A DNA stretch of 58,903 nucleotides from JBEKTY01 sp049515555 (lineage in GTDB: Bacteria > Planctomycetota > Planctomycetia > Pirellulales > Thermoguttaceae), in NCBI GenBank assembly GCA_049515555.1, contig JBEKTY010000027.1:1-58903 (forward strand). Reading direction: 5' to 3'. This document shows positions 53,891-58,903 of this stretch, piece after piece. Both the position numbers and the translations under genes were made by a program. The notes under the pieces were generated by a model that saw only the letters and a program-made list of their open reading frames with translations, searched no databases and was not told the origin of the DNA. Each line of letters opens with the position of its first letter. Position 1 is the first letter of the stretch.

Positions 53891-54766
53891 CTACAACGGT
53901 TCCAACCGAACGTTGCGGAAATAAATCTCGCTGCCCTCGTTTTGCAGCAGAATGTTCCCCGCCGCGGGAAACGTGTGGTAGCACTCGTTCACGGCGACGC
54001 CGTTGATCTTCACCGTTACCCGCTCGCCGGCGCACAGGCACTCCACCTTGGTCCACTGCCCGACGGGGCTGGCCACGTCGTCCTTGCCGCGGGTATCCAA
54101 CAGCTCCTCGAAGAAAGGCTGATGCTTCGACCACCAGAACTGCTTGCCCGCATAGACCACGCTCTGGCCGCCCTTCTGCCAGCGGGTCTTGCCGTCGGCG
54201 GCCAGCCGGGTGTCGCAGGTGATCGTGCCGGGAACGAGCTTGCCGGCGGCGTCCTGGCCGCGAATGACGATCAGGTCGCCCTCGCAGCCCTGGGCAAGCT
54301 GGCACTCCAGGCAGGTCATCCACGTGCCGTGTGCACCGCCGTCGGGCCCCACGCCGTGCAGCAGCACGCCCGAGTTGCGGACGCCCTTGCCGGTTTCAGT
54401 GTACCGGCCCCAGCGGTACTCCACCACAAGGTGGTAATCCTTGTACGCCTGCTGGGTAGCCAGGTATCCCAGGCCGCGGCCCGAAATGTGGATCATCCCA
54501 TTCTCGACCGTGAACACGCGCTGGGGATCCGCCCGCCCCGTGCCTTTCAGCCAGGTGCGCCATCCGGTCAGGTCCTTGCCGTTGAAGAGCTCGACGACCC
54601 GCGTGGGGGCCACGGCCTCCTCGGCCCCCGCCGGGGACTGGCTCATTTTTCGGCCCGTTGCGTCGATTTGCTCCCCAGACGCCCGAAGGCCGAAAAATGT
54701 GCCTGTCCCCGTCGGGCCCGCCAGCAACAGCAAACCGCAACCCACGACGAACCATCGCCCAGACAT
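53891..54766 (-). CDS. Secreted DUF1080 / 3-keto-disaccharide hydrolase protein with in-frame palindromic insert
   Basis: 291 residues from ATG 54766, with gggggaa upstream. Signal peptide MSGRWFVVGCGLLLLAGPTG, then ~25 residues (20-45) encoded by a family E palindrome (54634-54710), then the DUF1080 domain: VVELFNGKDLTGWRTWLKGT, YHLVVEYRWG, NSGVLLHGVGPDGG, VKINGVAVNECYHTFPAAGN and IYFRNVRLEPL. The insert falls between the signal peptide and the folded domain, where it should be harmless. Characterised family members hydrolyse 3-keto-glycosides, which fits the oxidoreductase encoded next. A family A palindrome begins 29 nt upstream of the start codon. Confidence 0.9.
   Translation of the reverse strand: MSGRWFVVGCGLLLLAGPTGTGTFFGLRASGEQIDATGRKMSQSPAGAEEAVAPTRVVELFNGKDLTGWRTWLKGTGRADPQRVFTVENGMIHISGRGLGYLATQQAYKDYHLVVEYRWGRYTETGKGVRNSGVLLHGVGPDGGAHGTWMTCLECQLAQGCEGDLIVIRGQDAAGKLVPGTITCDTRLAADGKTRWQKGGQSVVYAGKQFWWSKHQPFFEELLDTRGKDDVASPVGQWTKVECLCAGERVTVKINGVAVNECYHTFPAAGNILLQNEGSEIYFRNVRLEPL
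54634..54710. repeat. Family E palindrome inside the DUF1080 gene
   Basis: Arms 54634-54654 and 54690-54710 (ggggactggctcatttttcg type) are identical to those of the element at 45507-45557, but with a different and longer loop. Confidence 0.9.
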
Positions 54767-54795
54767 GGCTAATTTCCCCCGTGTGAAACGCCCAA

Positions 54796-54873
54796 TGTAG
54801 CACGCCACACGCCGTGTGCCGTCCGCCATATTTTCCACTTCCGCAAACGGGCACACGGCGTGCGCCTACTACA
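54796..54873. repeat. Family A palindrome upstream of the DUF1080 gene
   Basis: Diverged copy: arms tgtagcacgccacacgccgt and complement ending gcctactaca. It lies 29 nt before the start codon at 54766. Confidence 0.8.
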
Positions 54874-54939
54874 TTCCATGCGTCCGTAGCCTACCCGCCC
54901 GCCCCGCGGAAGTCAACAATTCCGCCGAGGCAACCATGC

Positions 54940-57900
54940 CTAGCCTTCCGTCTCGGCCTCGTTGGCTTCTGCTGCCGCGCCCGGCTGGGCTGTCTTCCGG
55001 CCGACGACAAACCAATATTCCAGCACGTCCACAAGCTCATTCTGCGCGCGCTGGTCGCCCGTTCGGCTTTCGGCCAGCTCCTTGAATCTCGCCCTGGCGC
55101 TCTCCACGCGGCGGTCCACGCGCTCCAGCACTTTCAGGCACGGCCCGAGGTCGGCCGGAAGCTTCACCTGCCCCTGTACGCCCAGACTCGCCAGGCGGAC
55201 AACAAGCTCGGCCTGCCCCCGCGATTGGCAGTCGATGTGCCCCTTCCGTCCCTTGCCGAAATACACGGTATTCGGGAGAAACAGCGTGTCCTCGGAGAGT
55301 GTGGCGGGGCGCTCGTCGAAAAGGATTGCCATTGAATCCGATTCCGGCTGCTCACCAAGCCACTCGGCCAATGGCGTTGCGTCTTTCAGCTCGGCCGCGT
55401 CCCAAATATCGGCCGCCAGATCGTCAACACGGAAACGCTTATTGTCGGCCTTGGAGCGTTGTTCCATCTTCGCAATCTCGACCACGCGGATTTCCCGGAA
55501 GTGTCGGGCCGTTGCTTCGTACAAGCGGTCGATGAGCTCATCGCGCCGGCGCGGATCGGCGACGCCCAGCAGCTCGAAAACGGCGTCGTCCAGCGCCCGG
55601 CGGTCGGCTTGCCGCAGCTCGTTGGCCAGCACCAGCGGACCGGCAGCCAGCCTTCGGGCCCGCTCGGGAGAGTGGCAGTCCATCAACTGCTCTTCAACCA
55701 GTCGGCCCACCTCTCGCCGGCTCAGGCTTTCCAGGGCCCTGCGCAGGCGTTTGGCGGCGTTTGCCGGCACGCCGCGCGGGTCCGGCACCTCCAAGAGGTT
55801 CACGTCCACCACTTCGGTCTTGAGGTTGCCTTCGGTTCCGGCGAATCGCCCGTAGAACGTCTTGAACAAGCCCACGAGCGTTGAGTTCAGGACTGCCACA
55901 AGCGACTCCGCTTCAATCGCCGACAAGCCGGCGGGCGCGACATCAAACAGGTTGTGATTGCATATCAGCCGTTCGGGGTTGGCCGCGATGATGTGCCGGT
56001 ACTGTTGCGCCATGGGCCAGAATGCGAGGCCCGGTTTCACCAGGCCCGTCAGGTTGTACCACGGATCGCGCGCCGCGCAGGTAGACCGCTCGGGTACGAG
56101 CTTGCCTTTTGATTTGGCAGACGCGAACGTCGCCGTCATACCATAGCGGAGGTAGCGCCACGCCCAGGGCGATTTCGTCTTCAGCTTGTCCATCGGGTCC
56201 GCGACCAGCAGGACAAAACGGTCCAGGTCGGCGGCACGAACGAGGGGCCGATCCACTTTCATCAGGCTGTGGACCTCGGCGGCCAGATACTTGGCTTCGA
56301 CGGGGTGGACGCTCCCGTCGCCCGCTTTGATTATCCGCAACCTGCCTGATTCAACATCCTTCCGCGGCGCACCACCAGCGTGCTGCCGGAAGTCGCGGTC
56401 GCTAGTGTGCCTGGCCAGCAGGTCGGCGGTGATGTCTCTGGGCATGAAAAAGGCATCGCAGCCGCTGGTGATTCCTCGGCGGACGGTGGCCACCTCGCCC
56501 AAGGCAACAAACCGGTCGCCATAGTGGCGCATGATGTCGAAGTAAACGTCCGGGGCACGCACGTACCGGCCCCACTTGCCGGCGCGGTATCCGCCTGCCG
56601 CTCCGCCTCGAATCCCGTTCATCGCCGCCGTTTCCGGGGCCTCCGTTGCTTCGGCCGACTCTTCTTCCGCGTCGCTGCCGGTTTCATCCGCGCCGTCTCG
56701 CAGTTCGCGATCGCCCAGGATCGCGGCGGCGCGTACCCCGTCGGCCCAAAGGTCGCTTTGCGCCTTGACGATAATGCGCAAGTCGCCGTCCTGGCAGTCG
56801 GCGCCGGCATCCAGGATGCGCTGGCGGAGGGCCTCGAGTGCGGATTGCCGGGCCTCTTCGTCCTGGCCGGGCAGAATCCCGATGATGTCCGCCAGCTTGC
56901 GGTCGAAACGGACGAAGCGAACGCGGTTCGCCATGCGCGCCGCTTCGTTGTCGCACCGCTGCAATATCGCCATGCAGGTCTTGACGCGGGCATCCTCGAA
57001 CCACGGCTCGGCTGCGCTCTCCATTACCGCCAGAATGCGAAAATGCCGGAGCATCCAGCCTTGCAAGGCGAAGCCGTACTCGACGTCCATCCAGGAAGAG
57101 CTGGTCAGGAAGCCGAAGTAGCCGCCTTCCTTCAACAGCCGCGCCGCTGCCGGCCAGAAGTAACAATGCAGATCGCTGCGCCCGCTGAGACGCAGCCCGC
57201 GCCACGCGTTGCCGCATATCCGGCCGAAGCGGGCCTTGTCCTGCTTCTCGACCTTCTCTTGGCGAACGTAGGGCGGGTTGCCCACCACGGCATCCAGGGC
57301 GGGCAGCGTCACGGGAACATAGTTGCCGGCCTTGTCGGGAATCTGGCAGAACGCCTGGTCAGCCTCGAAGTCGAAAAAGTTGCGGCGTGCGATGCGCGGG
57401 TAATTTGCCTCGTCGTTGATTTCGCGGGCCGCCAGGTTCAACGTCGCCAGGTGGGCCGGGTAAAGGGCGATGTCACAGCCGAACAGCTCGCCGATCAGGG
57501 CCAAATGCGGGCGCTGGGCGCCCAGGTGTCGCTTGCGGTAGTACGCGCGGACCAGGAAGCTCCCCGACCCGCAGGCCGGGTCCAGTACCGTATCGCCCGG
57601 GGCACGGATGCAAAAAGCGTTGATAAGGTCCACCGGGTCGTCGCCCGTAAAATGCTGGCCGTAGCGATGTCGTTCGTCGGGGCCGATCAGCTTCTGGAAG
57701 ATGCGCCCCACCACGTCGGACGGCACCTCGCGGAAATCCACCGATTCGATACCCCGCAGCAGCCCGCGCCAGGCGTCCAGGGCGTGGGCCCCCTGGAAGA
57801 CAAGCCCCGTGGCCCAGTCGGTCGCCTCCGGCATCAACAGCGGTTCGTAGTCGCCGCTTCGCGCAACCGCCTGCTGAAGGAATTGGTTGAGGGCAGCCAC

Positions 57901-58737
57901 GGCATCGTCGGCATTCTTTACCGACGGCCGCAGTTGAAGCTGGGGCAGATCGGGGAACCGGGCCCGCAGGGCCTTGTAGAACAGCAGGCGGTTTGCCCAG
58001 ACATAGGCCAGGCTCTTGGCCATGTTGTCCAGGGCCTTGGCCCATTCCTCGTGCGGCGTGCGAACGAAGGTCCAGTCTTGGTCCGTCATCCAGCCCTCGA
58101 CGCGCAGACCAAAGCGCTTGTTCTTCGTCGCCTCCTGGAGCAGGTAAGCACTGCACAACTGCACGGGCCAATCCAGGTGGCTTTCCAGGGAGCGGATGAA
58201 GAGGTCGTCCGGGGGCAGCCATTCCGCCCGCCGCCCCGAAAGAACGTCGCCCAGATCGCCGAGCAGGTCGGGCAGGAAATGCGTCTTGATGAAGTTGAGG
58301 TTGTCCTCGCGGGCCACTGCGGCCGGATTGGCCAGCGTGCGCCCCAGACGCCAGACCCGCACCCGCCGTTCCAGCAGCGGCCGCTCCCAAAGCCTCCGGT
58401 CGAATATCGCGAACTCGTTGACGTTCCAAGTGAAAAAGTAGCGAACCCCCGCGTTTTCCGCCTTGCTGAAGGCGTCTTGCATGAGCTCGTCGGCAAAGGC
58501 GGATCGGCCCTCGGGCGTCCCGGGAAGTTTCACTTCGCCGCACAGAAGCAGCTTGCCGTTGGCGCCGAAGAAGCGCAGGTCTTTGCGTTTGCGGCGGCCC
58601 CCGCCTACCCCGTAGCCTTCTACGCGGGCTTCTCTGAAGGGATAGGCGCTTGGATTCTGGCTGACCAGCGCGTTGGCCGCGGATGCTATCTGCGAGCAGA
58701 AGTCAACCTCGTGAATCGTCGGTTGCGTGGGGGTCAT
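54940..58737 (-). CDS. Type IIG-like restriction-modification protein: PD-(D/E)XK nuclease fused to N6-adenine methylase
   Basis: 1265 residues from ATG 58737; ggagg lies unusually close (3 nt). N-terminal nuclease domain (~1-135) with a PD-(D/E)XK pattern D53 ... E68-V-K70 (RKDLRFF ... LLCGEVKLPG). Helical connector (~140-370), then the gamma-type amino-methyltransferase: SAM motif I DTVLDPACGSGSFLVRAYY (~383) and catalytic NPPY (~484). A target-recognition region (~715-960; VATVRRGITSGCDAFF) and helical C-terminus follow. Both activities in one chain, and no separate specificity or restriction gene alongside, fit type IIG (Eco57I/BpuSI-like) defence. It modifies adenine in one motif and cuts invading unmodified DNA. 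It borders unrelated metabolic genes on one side and a probable transposase end on the other, as expected for an acquired gene. Confidence 0.88.
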   Translation of the reverse strand: MTPTQPTIHEVDFCSQIASAANALVSQNPSAYPFREARVEGYGVGGGRRKRKDLRFFGANGKLLLCGEVKLPGTPEGRSAFADELMQDAFSKAENAGVRYFFTWNVNEFAIFDRRLWERPLLERRVRVWRLGRTLANPAAVAREDNLNFIKTHFLPDLLGDLGDVLSGRRAEWLPPDDLFIRSLESHLDWPVQLCSAYLLQEATKNKRFGLRVEGWMTDQDWTFVRTPHEEWAKALDNMAKSLAYVWANRLLFYKALRARFPDLPQLQLRPSVKNADDAVAALNQFLQQAVARSGDYEPLLMPEATDWATGLVFQGAHALDAWRGLLRGIESVDFREVPSDVVGRIFQKLIGPDERHRYGQHFTGDDPVDLINAFCIRAPGDTVLDPACGSGSFLVRAYYRKRHLGAQRPHLALIGELFGCDIALYPAHLATLNLAAREINDEANYPRIARRNFFDFEADQAFCQIPDKAGNYVPVTLPALDAVVGNPPYVRQEKVEKQDKARFGRICGNAWRGLRLSGRSDLHCYFWPAAARLLKEGGYFGFLTSSSWMDVEYGFALQGWMLRHFRILAVMESAAEPWFEDARVKTCMAILQRCDNEAARMANRVRFVRFDRKLADIIGILPGQDEEARQSALEALRQRILDAGADCQDGDLRIIVKAQSDLWADGVRAAAILGDRELRDGADETGSDAEEESAEATEAPETAAMNGIRGGAAGGYRAGKWGRYVRAPDVYFDIMRHYGDRFVALGEVATVRRGITSGCDAFFMPRDITADLLARHTSDRDFRQHAGGAPRKDVESGRLRIIKAGDGSVHPVEAKYLAAEVHSLMKVDRPLVRAADLDRFVLLVADPMDKLKTKSPWAWRYLRYGMTATFASAKSKGKLVPERSTCAARDPWYNLTGLVKPGLAFWPMAQQYRHIIAANPERLICNHNLFDVAPAGLSAIEAESLVAVLNSTLVGLFKTFYGRFAGTEGNLKTEVVDVNLLEVPDPRGVPANAAKRLRRALESLSRREVGRLVEEQLMDCHSPERARRLAAGPLVLANELRQADRRALDDAVFELLGVADPRRRDELIDRLYEATARHFREIRVVEIAKMEQRSKADNKRFRVDDLAADIWDAAELKDATPLAEWLGEQPESDSMAILFDERPATLSEDTLFLPNTVYFGKGRKGHIDCQSRGQAELVVRLASLGVQGQVKLPADLGPCLKVLERVDRRVESARARFKELAESRTGDQRAQNELVDVLEYWFVVGRKTAQPGAAAEANEAETEG

Positions 58738-58809
58738 AAGCCTCCATAATATACCCTTTCGGGACCGGTGCGCTAACCGGCCCGTGTGCGGCCATATTTT
58801 ATGGCACCG

Positions 58810-58902
58810 CTAATTCCTTGCGGGATACGGGGTTGTCCAGTAAGTTTGCCACATGCGGCTGTCGTCCAGGCACGCGAGGGCCATCATCGCTTCGGCGTTG
58901 TC
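58810..58902 (-). CDS. C-terminal end of a probable transposase (partial)
   Basis: The last 30 codons of a gene entering from the right edge: DNAEAMMALACLDDSR, then MWQTYW and a short tail, ending at TAG. The A-E-A-M-x-x-L-x-x-L ... W-x-x-Y-W pattern resembles the C-terminus of ISKra4-type transposases, where G-A-E-A-x-L-x-L-R ... Y-W is typical. The match is short, so this is tentative. No terminal inverted repeat could be identified between it and the methylase gene. Confidence 0.45.
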   Translation of the reverse strand, partial: DNAEAMMALACLDDSRMWQTYWTTPYPARN

Positions 58903-58903
58903 A

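Overview
This window comes from a GC-rich planctomycete, most likely of the Pirellulales type. The evidence is the set of families that are rare outside that phylum: DUF1549/DUF1553, DUF1501, DUF1080, Tat-dependent Gfo/Idh/MocA oxidoreductases, a hydrazine-synthase-alpha-like protein, an LEFLEDRRMLDG planctomycete extracellular motif, and a FloA/NfeD cluster. No tRNA, rRNA, CRISPR array or phage gene was seen.

Layout. 0.5-7.1 kb: secreted carbohydrate-active proteins (a Tat-signal TIM-barrel-like protein, a truncated GH43-like gene and a gene fragment on the minus strand; a GH123/DUF4091-like protein and a DUF1080 hydrolase on the plus strand). 7.5-14.3 kb: a 1820-residue extracellular protein with a transglutaminase-like core, followed at once by a BaiN-type flavoprotein. 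14.5-19.8 kb: a TetR / membrane-fusion protein / RND pump operon with a good promoter. 20-23 kb: a secreted aspartyl-protease-like protein, exonuclease III and a Tyr/Pro-rich secreted protein. 23.4-31.6 kb: a PfkB kinase, an NHL-type propeller protein and a hydrazine-synthase-like / formylglycine-generating-enzyme-like fusion. 31.9-35.3 kb: a GH2 enzyme and an aldo/keto reductase. 35.4-40.5 kb: a ClpP-like/NfeD, NfeD, FloA membrane cluster. 40.9-50.9 kb: a sulfotransferase-like protein, a Gfo/Idh/MocA protein and the planctomycete block DUF1549 - DUF1501 - WD40 - PPC. 51.3-54.8 kb: DUF1080 hydrolase - Gfo/Idh/MocA - esterase, which fits extracytoplasmic sugar oxidation and cleavage through 3-keto intermediates. 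54.9-58.7 kb: a one-protein type IIG-like restriction-modification enzyme. A probable transposase tail lies at the right edge.

The most unusual thing here is a dense population of small palindromic repeats in several families. One family (A) recurs seven times; four copies sit 29-39 nt upstream of a start codon, and one is inserted in frame inside the BaiN-type flavoprotein. A second family (E) is inserted in frame just after the signal peptide of a DUF1080 protein, between the start codon and the signal peptide core of a PPC protein, and in the C-terminal tail of the sulfotransferase-like protein. Another element (D) is bounded by an 11-bp near-perfect target-site duplication. This resembles the protein-invading palindromic elements known from Rickettsia, but in a planctomycete and biased to secreted proteins and 5' leaders.
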